The notes below the pieces were generated by a model that made no database searches, was not told where the DNA came from, and worked only from the letters and a program-made list of their open reading frames with translations. Shown piece after piece: positions 41,682 through 50,924 of a stretch of DNA of 64,000 nucleotides. Source of the stretch: Desulfitobacterium chlororespirans DSM 11544 (GTDB taxonomy: Bacteria > Bacillota > Desulfitobacteriia > Desulfitobacteriales > Desulfitobacteriaceae); contig NZ_FRDN01000009.1 in assembly GCF_900143285.1 (NCBI RefSeq), positions 62,001 through 126,000 of the forward strand, written 5' to 3'. Position numbers and translations under genes: made by a program. Positions within the stretch are counted from its first letter, which is position 1. Each line of letters begins with the position of its first letter.

Positions 41682-42944
41682 CTACTCATCGACTAAAGCG
41701 TGTTCCCCTGCTCCCCGGCCGGCCCGGTACCCCATAGCAAAAGCTGCCTGCAAGTTATATCCACCCGTCACTCCGTCCACATCCACTACTTCTCCGGCCC
41801 AATAAAGACCCTTGATCTTTTTGGAAGCCATGGTCTTGGGATCGATTTCTTTGACATCCACTCCTCCAGCGGTCACGATAGCCGCAGCTAAAGGCAGAGT
41901 CTCCTTGATGGTTAAAGGAAGCTCCTGCAGCAAATGGACCAGGTGCTTTCTCTCTTCTTTACTGATACTATTGACCACTTTCTCGGGGGGAATCCGGGAC
42001 CATTGGATCATTAGGGGAATTAAGCTTTTGGGAAGGAGCTCATCCAGTGAGTTCTTAAATTGCTTATTTAAATATTTCTTAAAATCTCTCTGCACTCTCT
42101 GATCCAATTGCTCGGCCGTTAAGGCCGGCTTAAGGTTAAGGGTCAAGCGGACCTTTTCCCCGCGGGCCAATGCTTCTCCTGCCCAGCGGCTTAAAGTAAG
42201 AATAATAGGTCCTGAGACGCCGAAGTGAGTAAAAAGCATCTCCCCAAATTCTGTCCGCTGCTTTTTCCCGCCATACCACAACGTAGCTTCCACATTCCTT
42301 AAGGAAAGCCCTTGCACCTGTGCCACCCAATCTTCATAAGTTCTCAACGGAACAAGAGATGGCCGCAGCGGAATAACGCTAAGCCCCAATTTGTCCGCCA
42401 TCTTATAGCCGTCTCCGGTGGATCCTGTGGCTGGGTAGGAACCTCCCCCTGTGCAGATGATCACAGCTTTTCCTTCAAGGACTTTCCCATTGCCTAAGCG
42501 CACCCCCCGGACCTTTCCTTCACCCAGGAGTATCTCTTCCACCGTTTGTCCGGTGGCCAGTTCCACCCCCGCATCCATAATATACTTGAGCAAGGCCTCA
42601 ACAATTTGCTCGGCATCATCCGAGACAGGAAATACTCGTCCTCCACGCTCAATCTTAGTCTCAACACCATATTGGGCGAAGAAATCGCAAAGTTTTACAT
42701 TATCAAATTCTCTTAATATGCCATGGAGAAAACGCCCATTGCCTGGGTAATTCTGAATAAAATCTCCCACATTCTCTGCATTGGTTAGATTGCAGCGCCC
42801 TTTACCGGAAATGGCAATTTTACGCCCGGGGCGTTCTTTCTTTTCCAGGAGCAGCACTTCAGCCCCCTTAAGGGCTGCCTGGCCCGCAGCCATAAGTCCG
42901 GCTGCTCCTGCTCCGACCACAATAACGCGTTCTTTCTTCATCAT
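41682..42944 (-). CDS. FAD-dependent oxidoreductase, HI0933/BaiN family
   Basis: A 420-residue flavoprotein. The dinucleotide-binding motif VVGAGAAGLMAAGQAALKG (residues 9-27) is followed by ERPGRKIAISGKGRCNLTNAE (GRKxxxSGKGRCN is the family signature), a CTGGGSYPATGSTGDG block and a C-terminal GLYWAGEVVDVDGVTGGYNLQ. Members such as BaiN reduce steroid double bonds, but most have unknown substrates. It is a single gene with ATG 42944 and AAAGGATAA upstream, and is divergent from the small CMD-like gene at 43044. Confidence 0.9.
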   Translation of the reverse strand: MMKKERVIVVGAGAAGLMAAGQAALKGAEVLLLEKKERPGRKIAISGKGRCNLTNAENVGDFIQNYPGNGRFLHGILREFDNVKLCDFFAQYGVETKIERGGRVFPVSDDAEQIVEALLKYIMDAGVELATGQTVEEILLGEGKVRGVRLGNGKVLEGKAVIICTGGGSYPATGSTGDGYKMADKLGLSVIPLRPSLVPLRTYEDWVAQVQGLSLRNVEATLWYGGKKQRTEFGEMLFTHFGVSGPIILTLSRWAGEALARGEKVRLTLNLKPALTAEQLDQRVQRDFKKYLNKQFKNSLDELLPKSLIPLMIQWSRIPPEKVVNSISKEERKHLVHLLQELPLTIKETLPLAAAIVTAGGVDVKEIDPKTMASKKIKGLYWAGEVVDVDGVTGGYNLQAAFAMGYRAGRGAGEHALVDE

Positions 42945-43043
42945 TTATCCTTTCCTGGCCCTGATGTCCTTCTTGATAAAGTTTGGAGATTATCCCATTC
43001 TTATGCTATATTAGGTTTAAATTCGATTACGGGAGGAATCACT

Positions 43044-43346
43044 ATGGAATTGGATCAAAAAACCACTTTATTGATACAGATATCTGCTGCCGCAGCTACC
43101 AATGCCCTGGCCAGCCTTCGTTCAGCCGTTACGGATGCCAAGGCTTTAGGAGTGCCCAGTGAAACACTGCGTCAAACCATTGAGCTGGCTCTGGAAATTC
43201 AACAGCAGCCGCTTTCTCATACCAGGCATCTAACGGATCAACTCTTAAGAGAGCCCGCTAAGAAAAAGTCCTCCGGACAAAACGGTGCCGCCCCTGCTCT
43301 GCATGTGCACGGCCCTGGCTGCGGCTGCGGTCATCATCATAATTAA
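43044..43346 (+). CDS. Small AhpD/carboxymuconolactone-decarboxylase-like protein with His/Cys metal-binding tail
   Basis: A 100-residue protein. The first 65 residues are helical (ASLRSAVTDAKALGVPSETLRQ, AVTDAKALGVPSE) like the small helical AhpD/CMD-like domains but without a CxxC pair in the helix. The last residues are HVHGPGCGCGHHHN, five His and two Cys in 14 residues, strongly suggesting nickel, zinc or copper binding. GGGAGG is nine bases before the ATG, and a clear terminator follows. It stands alone, divergent from the flavoprotein. Its function is not known. Confidence 0.6.
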   Translation: MELDQKTTLLIQISAAAATNALASLRSAVTDAKALGVPSETLRQTIELALEIQQQPLSHTRHLTDQLLREPAKKKSSGQNGAAPALHVHGPGCGCGHHHN

Positions 43347-43412
43347 TCCCGATTAATCCCAGCAAGCTTTCTTATAGCTTCGCTTATTCTTATCCATCAC
43401 GGATAGGCAGAG

Positions 43413-43435
43413 AAAACACGGCTTAGCCGTGTTTT
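43413..43435 (+). terminator. Terminator after the His-tailed small gene
   Basis: AAAACACGGC-TTA-GCCGTGTTTT, with TTTC after it. Confidence 0.8.
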
Positions 43436-43473
43436 GTTTCTTTAGGGGATGAAAGTAGGGCTGAGTCCTGAAA

Positions 43474-44526
43474 TTAAGAATTAAAGATGCTGTCACTGGA
43501 AGAAGAGGCGCAAGCGACGCACATTGGGGGCTCAGAATTATCGAATACTTGTTTGCCACAGCGGGTGCAATGCTTAGGACTTCCCTTATGGAGAAGAATT
43601 TTGCCTGTGTAGTGACGATGGGATAGCTGCTTTGGCACAAATTCCAAGGTCTTCGGGTTGCAGATAGTGACACAACGCTGACAACGGACACATTTATAAG
43701 GCTCATAGATCAGGGTTAATTCATCCCCATTTTCCCTCTTGGTAAGAGCTGCCTGGGGACAGATAGCTGCACATACTCCGCAACTGGTGCATTTATTCCC
43801 CACTTGCAAAGCAGGTATGGGCATCTTATCCTGGGGATTTGCTTCCATCCGCTTTACTAATAATTGGCGTGTACGGGGGATTGGGTAGGCTTCATCAGCA
43901 GTCAACCCAGGCAATATGGTCTCGAGCTTCTCCCAGCCTTTCTTCCTCCACCCGCTTTTTTCCCCCAGCTCCTTTTTGGGCAGGGCAGCTCTGCTTTGGG
44001 GACCAGTTCCCGGTGTTTCCGCCTCCCCTGATTGATCAGGGCTTACTTGAATGACTAGCGGGGGATGATCGGGCCAGCCCTCATGAATGGCTTTGAAGGT
44101 TTTCACGCTTGAAGCACAGGCTTTTTTATCGGGGCACTCTGCGCATTTGCCTGTATGAATCACTACTTTCTTTTCTTTGGCGGCATGCATCAGGGCCAGC
44201 CATAAATCGCCATCGATGATTCCCAGACAAGGTATCTCAAAACCCAGAGGGGCTGCCTGAGGACAATTGAGAGTAATCTCCCCATGCTCCTCAAGATAGG
44301 TGTGCAGGAGATCCGTCGAACGATCCACAAAACCATCACTGGGGCAAACGGCCATACATGCCCCACATTCGGTACACTTTTTGGCATCAATTTCACGATA
44401 TTCAGAGATAGCCTGATGAGGGCAGGCCTCTATGCATAGCCGGCAAGGCTTGGCATAGGGTTTTTTAGTATTTAAACAATTCTTATGGTGATAGACCATT
44501 TGACATGTGTTGAGCATCTGCTTCAC
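43474..44526 (-). CDS. Multi-cluster 4Fe-4S protein with C-terminal zinc-ribbon-like domain
   Basis: A 350-residue soluble protein. Four CxxCxxCxxxC-type groups are read: CRLCIEAC, CTECGACMAVC, CTSCGVCAAIC and CVRCQRCVTIC. A middle segment GKCAECPDKKAC resembles a sulfur-relay or cluster site and the C-terminus has CTRCGKQVF and CVACAS, a zinc-ribbon pattern. It looks like a polyferredoxin of an electron-transfer chain but the partner enzyme is not adjacent. ATG at 44526 is the start; no operon neighbour is seen. There is no Tat leader, so it acts inside the cell. Confidence 0.75.
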   Translation of the reverse strand: MKQMLNTCQMVYHHKNCLNTKKPYAKPCRLCIEACPHQAISEYREIDAKKCTECGACMAVCPSDGFVDRSTDLLHTYLEEHGEITLNCPQAAPLGFEIPCLGIIDGDLWLALMHAAKEKKVVIHTGKCAECPDKKACASSVKTFKAIHEGWPDHPPLVIQVSPDQSGEAETPGTGPQSRAALPKKELGEKSGWRKKGWEKLETILPGLTADEAYPIPRTRQLLVKRMEANPQDKMPIPALQVGNKCTSCGVCAAICPQAALTKRENGDELTLIYEPYKCVRCQRCVTICNPKTLEFVPKQLSHRHYTGKILLHKGSPKHCTRCGKQVFDNSEPPMCVACASSSSDSIFNS

Positions 44527-44588
44527 CTCTTAGGGCCACTTAATTTATTCTTTAGGTTTAGTATAAACGTTTTAACTGAGAAAAGAAA

Positions 44589-44613
44589 GAACAGAGCCTT
44601 TTGCGCCCTGTCC
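44589..44613 (-). terminator. Possible terminator after the first FadR-type regulator
   Basis: GGACAGGGC on the minus strand pairs (with G-U pairs) with GCTCTGTTC and is followed by TTTCTTTTC. The hairpin has one mismatch. Confidence 0.45.
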
Positions 44614-44641
44614 CAATACTTTCCTGTCCTATTTCAACCTT

Positions 44642-45376
44642 TCAATTAAGTGTCTTTACCCCATTTTCTTCATCAAAACCTTTTAAGATCTCTTCCTCGA
44701 CTCCGGTAAGATGGGCAAGCATATAGTTCCTGGCCTTTTCCACATCCTTTTCCACAATCGCTTCATAAATCTTTTTATGCTCCTGAAAAAGCAGCGCCGG
44801 AGTGTATTTGCCTTCATAAAGCTTCGAACGGCTTGCCTTAAGGCTATATTTCATAAGATCCGATATGGTATCCATAAGCCGAATCATAATCTTATTCTTC
44901 GTTGCCCGTGTAATAGCATAATGGAAGCGATGATCTGAAGAGCCATCGGAAGTGGGACTGTTTAAATCGTCTTGCAAGAGCTCCAATGCCGCAGATAATT
45001 CTCGTATATCTTCTGCTTCGGCACGTTCAGCCGCCATCCCTACAGCCTGGACCTCAAGAATTTTACGAATCTCCAGCAATTCGAGTACTGTACCCTTCTC
45101 CATAGTAAGCATCCACGCTAAAGGTGCCACAACCGACTCGGAACGCAGTCTACGAACGAAGGTCCCCTCGCCGCTGCGCACTTCAAGCAAGCCCATCAAT
45201 TCCAAGGCACTGAGAGCTTCTCGAATCGAAGCGCGGCTCACCTTCAGGCGCTCCACCAGATCCCGTTCTGAAGGCAGTCGATCGCCGGGTTTGAGTTCCC
45301 CGCGAGCTACCAGTTCACGAATTTGCTCGACGATTTCTTCATAAATTTTTCGTGTCTTAATCGGTTTAAGCTCCAA
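44642..45376 (-). CDS. FadR-type GntR regulator (FCD domain), first of two paralogues
   Basis: A 244-residue repressor. The GntR winged helix is at the N-terminus (GDRLPSERDLVERLKVSRASIREALSALELMGLLEVRSGEGTFV split over residues about 27-70). The helical FCD effector domain follows (about 90-230), with a metal-binding DHRFHYAITRA pattern. LldR-like members respond to lactate. The start is TTG 45376 with AAGGAG. Its paralogue lies 155 bp upstream and is 70-80% alike in the DNA-binding part by eye. Both sit directly beside two lactate permeases, so lactate sensing is the likely role. Confidence 0.9.
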   Translation of the reverse strand: MELKPIKTRKIYEEIVEQIRELVARGELKPGDRLPSERDLVERLKVSRASIREALSALELMGLLEVRSGEGTFVRRLRSESVVAPLAWMLTMEKGTVLELLEIRKILEVQAVGMAAERAEAEDIRELSAALELLQDDLNSPTSDGSSDHRFHYAITRATKNKIMIRLMDTISDLMKYSLKASRSKLYEGKYTPALLFQEHKKIYEAIVEKDVEKARNYMLAHLTGVEEEILKGFDEENGVKTLN

Positions 45377-45439
45377 CTTTTACTCTCTCCTTAAGCCCAG
45401 CCCTCAATTCCCACTTAAGTTTATCATGAACAACTCCGC

Positions 45440-45464
45440 ATTGACAGCAATATTTTCTGTCAAT
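45440..45464. repeat. Inverted repeat between the two FadR-type genes
   Basis: ATTGACAG (45440-45447) and CTGTCAAT (45457-45464) with a 9-base centre. It has no T-run and could be an operator or hairpin in the leader of the first regulator. Confidence 0.4.
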
Positions 45465-45530
45465 TAAAACAAATTTCTCAATTCTGAACCTATTATTTAA
45501 ACTAAAATAAAAACTGCTGGTTTATGCTCC

Positions 45531-46250
45531 CTACACATTATTACTGGAGTAATAATTCAGGAGCCGTCTCTCAACTCCCGCCAAATGCTCCACCATATAC
45601 TGACGGGCTTGTTCATCATTTTTCATCTGAATAGCATCCAGGATGAGAACATGTTCCTTATATAAAATTTCCGGTGTAGCATGCTCTTCATAAAGGCGCA
45701 CCCGACTGGCTTTTAAGGACTGGTGCATTGTATCGGATATAGCATTCATAAGCCTGAGCAAAATCTTATTTTTGCTGGCTCTGGCTACGGCATAATGAAA
45801 GCGCAGATCCGCTTCTTCCCCTAGTTGACCGGTTTGTACATCGTCATGCATCGCTTTCAGCGCCCCTTCCAACTCACGCAGATCGTCGGAAGTCGCCCTT
45901 TTGGCAGCTAAAGTTACAGTTTGGCCCTCCAGCATTTTGCGAACTTCAAGCAGTTCCAGAATGGTGTCTTTCTCCATGCTCAACACCCATGTTAAAGGTG
46001 TCACAACCGAATCTAAATTAATTTTCTTAATATAGGTTCCCTCTCCGCTGCGAATCTCCAAAAGCCCCATCATTTCCAGAGCACTAAGGGCTTCGCGAAC
46101 AGAAGCACGGCTGACATTAAGGCGCACCGCCAAATCCCGCTCAGATGGCAGGCGATCCCCCGGTTTCAGATCCCCTTTAACCACCAATACCCGTATCTGC
46201 TCGATAATTTCCTCATATATTTTCTTCGTTTTGATAGGTTTTAAATCCAT
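45531..46250 (-). CDS. FadR-type GntR regulator (FCD domain), second paralogue
   Basis: A 239-residue paralogue of the previous regulator with the same winged-helix sequence (GDRLPSERDLAVRLNVSRASVREALSALEMMGL split in 20-residue parts) and an FCD domain with DLRFHYAVARA. The ATG at 46250 has GGAGG five bases upstream. A perfect palindrome just upstream (46274-46300) contains TAGTTTAACTA, matching the FadR-family consensus TNGTNNNACNA, so it likely represses itself. It precedes two lactate permease genes on the same strand. Two such close regulators side by side are probably a local duplication. Confidence 0.9.
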   Translation of the reverse strand: MDLKPIKTKKIYEEIIEQIRVLVVKGDLKPGDRLPSERDLAVRLNVSRASVREALSALEMMGLLEIRSGEGTYIKKINLDSVVTPLTWVLSMEKDTILELLEVRKMLEGQTVTLAAKRATSDDLRELEGALKAMHDDVQTGQLGEEADLRFHYAVARASKNKILLRLMNAISDTMHQSLKASRVRLYEEHATPEILYKEHVLILDAIQMKNDEQARQYMVEHLAGVERRLLNYYSSNNV

Positions 46251-46273
46251 GATACCCTCCACTATAGAAAGAG

Positions 46274-46300
46274 ATGGGAAGTAGTTTAACTACTTCCCAT
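46274..46300. promoter_or_regulatory. 27-bp palindrome matching a FadR-family operator
   Basis: Arms ATGGGAAGTAGTT (46274-46286) and AACTACTTCCCAT (46288-46300) around one central base. The core TAGTTTAACTA agrees with TNGTNNNACNA at every defined base. It lies 24 bp before the ATG of the second regulator and after the stop of lldP, so it is both a possible operator and a hairpin. Confidence 0.7.
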
Positions 46301-46368
46301 TATTGATTCATAATATTTTTAATATAACTTATTTGAAATAAGTTGTCTACTCTATAAATGCTTCAATC

Positions 46369-48036
46369 TTAATGGAGGAAGGCGGCGGCATCAGCAATAA
46401 CAGGGATCATGCCGGGCACCACATAAGCTTGCAGACAAATAATAACAATGACAGCTGCCAACATGGCCAGTGAGTGCTTCACTGTAAATTTGAAAAGCTC
46501 GGACTCGCGGCCGACTAATGTGGTAGCCGCTGCTGCCACGGCGATGGATTGAGGCGAGATCATTTTGCCTACGACACCACCGGAACTGTTAGCTGCCACA
46601 GTGAGTACAGGATTCATGCCCAACTGCTCTGCGGTAACTTGTTGCAGTTTACCAAAGAGGGCATTAGCCGAGGTATCAGAACCGGTAAGGAATACACCTA
46701 ACCAACCCAATACTGGAGAAAGAACAGGGAAGAAAGCACCGGTGGAAGCAAAGAATAATCCTAAGGTATAGGAAAGGCCGGAGTAGTTAGCCAGGTACGC
46801 AAAGCCAAGTACTGCAGAAATATTGATAACAGGATACATCAATTGCTTCAGGGTATCACCGAAGACTTTGACCGCTGTAGACGGTTTGATTCCTAAAATG
46901 AAGGTGCTGATAATGGCAGCGATGAGAATGGCCGTACCTCCGGCAGACAGGAAATCCCATTTGAAGATGGCCTCATAGACGGCAGGTTTAGCCACGATGG
47001 GAGCTGCTTTATAGATCATGCCGTCAAGACCGGGCCAGCTGAATTTCAGGACAAGGTGCAATTTATCAAGGATGAAAGTTTTAAATGAGGGGGTTCCCCA
47101 GATGGTCACCATGACAGTAAGAATAACGAAGGGAGACCATGCTTTGGCAATTTGACCTCCGGTGTATTTCTTAACTTCGGGTTCCTTGGTACCTCTCTCA
47201 TGAGGGAAACGCCATATGGTTTTAGGCTTCCAGAATTTCAGGAAGACCGTAGTGCACACCAAGGAGAACAAAGAAGAGATGATATCGGGAAGATAGGCAC
47301 CCAGATAGTTGGCAGACCACCATTGAGCCACGGCGAAAGAAAAGCCAGTAACAAGAATAGCGGGCATTACTTCTTTAGCAGATTTCCAACCAGCCATCAA
47401 AACAACAAGGTAGAGAGGAATGATGACGGAGAGGAAAGGAAGCTGGCGACCTACGGCTTGGGAGATAACAAAGTCACCCATGCCGGTGACTGCACCTGCA
47501 GTGATGATGGGTGCACCGATGGCACCGAAGGCCACAGGAGCGGTATTGGCAATCAGGCAAAGTCCGGCTGCCTTGATGGGGTCAAAGCCAAGACCGATGA
47601 GCAGAGCACCGGTAATAGCTACAGGAGCTCCGAAGCCGGCGGCACCCTCCAGGAAGGCTCCAAAACAGAAAGCGACAATAAGAGCCTGCAGACGACGGTC
47701 ATCGGAAATGGAAGCGATAGAACTTTTAATAATGTCAAACTGACCGGACACGACCGTCAAATTGTATAAGTAAACTGCGGTAATAACGATCCAGGCAATG
47801 GGCCAGAGTCCATAAAGCATACCATATGCCGTAGCAGAAAGGGCCAGAGTCACCGGCATTTTATAAACAAGAATAACGTCCACAATGCTTATAGCAAGGG
47901 TAATCAGTCCTGCGACATACCCTTTCATACCTTTTACGGCTAAAGCCCAAAATAAAAATACGATGGGAATTGAAACAGCAAGTGCAGTTAAGCCAAGGCT
48001 GCCGCCAAGTGCTGCGTAATCCTGTGTCCATGGCAT
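46369..48036 (-). CDS. lldP: L-lactate permease (second copy)
   Basis: A 555-residue LctP/LldP transporter with about 13 helices. Key blocks are GAAGFGAPVAITGALLIGLGFD, LIANTAPVAFGAIGAPI, FLTGSDTSANALFGKLQ and AANSSGGVVGKMISPQSI. It is much closer to the third copy than to the one at 32-34 kb. ATG has AAAGGTGG nine bases upstream. The FadR-type regulator lies just downstream and a cluster of TGGTC..GACCA sites lies 100-170 bp upstream, so lactate-responsive repression is likely. It is followed by the palindrome of the regulator. Confidence 0.95.
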   Translation of the reverse strand: MPWTQDYAALGGSLGLTALAVSIPIVFLFWALAVKGMKGYVAGLITLAISIVDVILVYKMPVTLALSATAYGMLYGLWPIAWIVITAVYLYNLTVVSGQFDIIKSSIASISDDRRLQALIVAFCFGAFLEGAAGFGAPVAITGALLIGLGFDPIKAAGLCLIANTAPVAFGAIGAPIITAGAVTGMGDFVISQAVGRQLPFLSVIIPLYLVVLMAGWKSAKEVMPAILVTGFSFAVAQWWSANYLGAYLPDIISSLFSLVCTTVFLKFWKPKTIWRFPHERGTKEPEVKKYTGGQIAKAWSPFVILTVMVTIWGTPSFKTFILDKLHLVLKFSWPGLDGMIYKAAPIVAKPAVYEAIFKWDFLSAGGTAILIAAIISTFILGIKPSTAVKVFGDTLKQLMYPVINISAVLGFAYLANYSGLSYTLGLFFASTGAFFPVLSPVLGWLGVFLTGSDTSANALFGKLQQVTAEQLGMNPVLTVAANSSGGVVGKMISPQSIAVAAAATTLVGRESELFKFTVKHSLAMLAAVIVIICLQAYVVPGMIPVIADAAAFLH

Positions 48037-48137
48037 GAGTTAAATCCACCTTTCAGAATAATTTATGTGCGTTTGTTAATTTGATTTAAATATTCTTATT
48101 TTTTATAATGTTCTGTTTAATTCCTCCTATCATAGTA

Positions 48138-48203
48138 TGGTCAGGCCAAGTAGGCCAATTTTAATGGTCGGACCAAGAGTTTTACTTTACTCTGGCCTGA
48201 CCT
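48138..48203. promoter_or_regulatory. Cluster of FadR/LldR-type operator sites upstream of the second lactate permease
   Basis: TGGTCAGGCCA (48138-48148), TGGTCGGACCA (48165-48175) and the inverted TGGCCTGACCT (48193-48203). The middle site matches TNGTNNNACNA fully, the others with one change. GGTCAGGCCA occurs in both outer sites in opposite orientation. The rest of this 353-bp gap holds no gene. Confidence 0.65.
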
Positions 48204-48389
48204 CCAGGGGTAATTGTATGTTAAATTCGCATCATTTGCAATAGAAAAGCAACTAAAAGAATAAATTCACTTACTATGTCGAATAGAATTTCAATTTGGA
48301 ATCTTTTATAAGTTTCCAACTAAAAAGGAAGGAGATGGCTCCCCTTCCTTTCCGACGCTCTTGATTTTAATTATATATAATATTTCCCT

Positions 48390-50048
48390 TTACGGCCCAG
48401 CCGTGATCACCGGGATCATTCCCGGAACCACATAGGCCTGCAGAGTAATCATAATACATATGACGAGCAATAGAATCAGGGAATGCTTGAGGGTAAACCG
48501 CAGCAGCTCTGACTCCCTCCCCACCAGGGATGTGGCCGCCGCCGCCACCGCAATGGACTGGGGAGAAATCATCTTGCCCACAACCCCGCCGGAGCTGTTG
48601 GCCGCTACAGTCAGGACCGGATTGACTCCGATCTGCTCGGCGGTGACCTGCTGCAATTTACCAAACAAGGCATTGGCCGAGGTGTCCGAACCGGTGAGGA
48701 ACACTGCCAGCCATCCCAATACAGGAGACAGGAAGGGGAACAGGGAACCTGTCGAAGCAAAGAGCAGACCCAAGGTATAGGACAGCCCTGAATAGTTGGC
48801 TAAGTAGGCGAACCCTAGAACAGAAGCAATGTTGATAATCGCAAAGGTTAATTGTTTAAGTGTCTTGACAAAGACCTTCCAGGCTCTTCCCGGGCTAACC
48901 CCGAGAATGAACATGGAGATGATGGCAGAGATTAAAATGGCTGTCCCGGCGGCAGAAAACCAATCCCATTTATAGGCTGCCGCATAGACGGTCGGCTTGG
49001 CGACAATGGGAGCCGCCTTATAGACCAGCCCATCCAATCCCGGCCAATGAGCTATATTGACGTAAAGCCCTGCATTGGTAGCCCAAGTCTTGAACCCGGG
49101 GGTTCCCCAAATTCCCACCAGGACAGTGAGTATGGCAAAAGGCGACCAGGCTTTGATAATCTGCCCTGCCGTAAATCTTTGCGCAACCACATTTTCCTCT
49201 TTACCTTCTTCATGAGGGAAGCGCCAGTTATTTTTAGGCTTCCATACACGCAGGAACAAGGTCAGGACAATCAAGGAGAACAAAGAAGAGATAATATCCG
49301 GCAAATAGGCACCCAGATGGTTAGAGGACCACCACTGGGCAACGGCAAAGGATATCCCTGCCACAAGAGCTGCCGGAAGAACCTCCTTTGCTCCTTTCCA
49401 ACCGGACATAAGCACAACCAGATAGATAGGGATGATCACCGATAGGAAAGGCAGTTGACGTCCTATCGCCTGGGAAATGACAAAATCCCCCATGCCGGTG
49501 ACTGCACCGGCTGCGATAATTGGTGCGCCAATGGCGCCAAAGGCGACGGGCGCCGTGTTGGCAATTAAGCAAAGCCCTGCTGCATAGAGTGGGTTAAAGC
49601 CTAAGCCGATCAGAATCGAGGCTGAGATAGCCACAGGTGCACCGAACCCGGCAGCTCCTTCTAAAAAAGCCCCAAAACAGAACGCCACCAATAAGGCTTG
49701 GATCCGCCGGTCATTGGAAATTGAGGAGATAGAGCCTTTAATGACATCGAATTGGCCGGCCTCAACGGTTAAATTATATAAGAACACTGCGGTAACCACG
49801 ATCCAGGAAATCGGCCATAGCCCATAAAGAATTCCATAAAGGCTTGCTGAAAGAGCGATGGAGATCGGCATCTTGTAGACAAGGACAACAATGACAAGGG
49901 TAATGAGCAGGGTCGACATACCCGCAATATGTCCTTTCATACGTTTAATGGCCAGTGCCCATAAGAGGAAGAAAATAGGGATCGAAACAACTAAAGCTGT
50001 CAGTGCTATACTTCCTCCTAAAGCAGAATAGTTGTGAGTCCAAGGCAT
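48390..50048 (-). CDS. lldP: L-lactate permease (third copy)
   Basis: A 552-residue LctP/LldP transporter, very similar to the second copy over its whole length, with the same signature blocks (GAAGFGAPVAISASILIGLGF, FLTGSDTSANALFGKLQQV, AANSSGGVVGKMISPQSI). The ATG has AAAGGTGG nine bases upstream. The tandem copies differ in base composition at silent sites (the third uses more G/C), which suggests an old duplication, or transfer of one copy. No FadR-type site was found in its own upstream region. Confidence 0.95.
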   Translation of the reverse strand: MPWTHNYSALGGSIALTALVVSIPIFFLLWALAIKRMKGHIAGMSTLLITLVIVVLVYKMPISIALSASLYGILYGLWPISWIVVTAVFLYNLTVEAGQFDVIKGSISSISNDRRIQALLVAFCFGAFLEGAAGFGAPVAISASILIGLGFNPLYAAGLCLIANTAPVAFGAIGAPIIAAGAVTGMGDFVISQAIGRQLPFLSVIIPIYLVVLMSGWKGAKEVLPAALVAGISFAVAQWWSSNHLGAYLPDIISSLFSLIVLTLFLRVWKPKNNWRFPHEEGKEENVVAQRFTAGQIIKAWSPFAILTVLVGIWGTPGFKTWATNAGLYVNIAHWPGLDGLVYKAAPIVAKPTVYAAAYKWDWFSAAGTAILISAIISMFILGVSPGRAWKVFVKTLKQLTFAIINIASVLGFAYLANYSGLSYTLGLLFASTGSLFPFLSPVLGWLAVFLTGSDTSANALFGKLQQVTAEQIGVNPVLTVAANSSGGVVGKMISPQSIAVAAAATSLVGRESELLRFTLKHSLILLLVICIMITLQAYVVPGMIPVITAGP

Positions 50049-50155
50049 GTATGAATTCCACCTTTCTTTTTTGAGATACTTGTTGAATAGTGATGTTCAA
50101 AGGTTATTATTAGCAATTCTTGAGAAAATATCATACACAGTCCCCAAAATAAGCA

Positions 50156-50191
50156 AAAAAATAAACCCAGTCCTCAACTGGGTTTATTTTT
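50156..50191 (-). terminator. Terminator overlapping the stop codon of the 153-residue gene
   Basis: AATAAACCCAGT and ACTGGGTTTATT arms with T6 on the minus strand (50156-50191). The 3' arm includes the gene's stop codon. Confidence 0.8.
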
Positions 50192-50651
50192 ACTGAAAGC
50201 GCAATTCTGCTTTTTTAACTTCCTCCTGGATAGATTGGCTTACCCGGAAGAAAAGCCGTTCCACATCCAGCCGGTGAATCTGCAGGTTCTCCGGGCTGAG
50301 AAATTCAATTTTACGGAATTCCGGTTTCACAGTGAAGGGGAGCAGATCGTCCAGGTTTTCCAGCCTTAGTGTTAAGATAATGGGGGCGTAGGCAACCTCC
50401 CGTTTGCGCCGTCCATCGGATTCAGTGACAGTATACAAATCAAGGCTCACGTCGATGTCTTCAAGGAATATTCCCTGCATGGGTACATTTCTCAGTAAGG
50501 CGACTTCCTGCTCACGGACCTGTTCAGCTATTTCTTCCTGGGTTTTCCCTCCGAATATAAAACGCCCGCTCTTCCCTTCCCCACGAAAATCCAAACGGAT
50601 TCTGGCCCGGATATGTTCTGTCAGCACTTCATTTCCAATACGAATCTTCAT
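50190..50651 (-). CDS. Conserved-type hypothetical protein, 153 residues
   Basis: No family is named. It is hydrophilic with alternating charged strands (KIRIGNEVLTEHIRARIRL, VSLDLYTVTESDG, RRKREVAYAPIILTLR) and an acidic EEIAEQVREQE helix, suggesting a small mixed alpha/beta fold and not a membrane protein. The ATG is well spaced and a strong terminator closes it, so it is a real single gene. Nothing adjacent indicates its role. Confidence 0.6.
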   Translation of the reverse strand: MKIRIGNEVLTEHIRARIRLDFRGEGKSGRFIFGGKTQEEIAEQVREQEVALLRNVPMQGIFLEDIDVSLDLYTVTESDGRRKREVAYAPIILTLRLENLDDLLPFTVKPEFRKIEFLSPENLQIHRLDVERLFFRVSQSIQEEVKKAELRFQ

Positions 50652-50924
50652 TCTTCATCTCCCTGCCACACTTAGTTATGCTCTATGAATCAATCTTTAA
50701 TGGATACTCTAACGCCTAAACCCCTGATGGTGCCCATCCGCTGATCTTGAACTATCAAGTTTACCTCTTAATTCGGCAAGGTTTCAAATTCTCCTTCTCC
50801 TCTTCATGTGAGGCGCGCCGTTTACATTAAACTAATCTGACTGACTTTCAGCAGGGGCTGAATCCCCTCTGAATGAAGTCCCGTTCAATGGATATACTAA
50901 CAAAAATCATGAAGGGGGATAAAA

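Noticed and set aside
47152-47769. 205-residue plus-strand frame inside the second lactate permease
   Set aside because: It is a mirror of the transporter code with no Shine-Dalgarno or family motif.
50652-50924. Possible riboswitch upstream of the stress-like gene at 50925
   Set aside because: Only a weak TTCAG/CTGAA hairpin; no known class consensus and no terminator.
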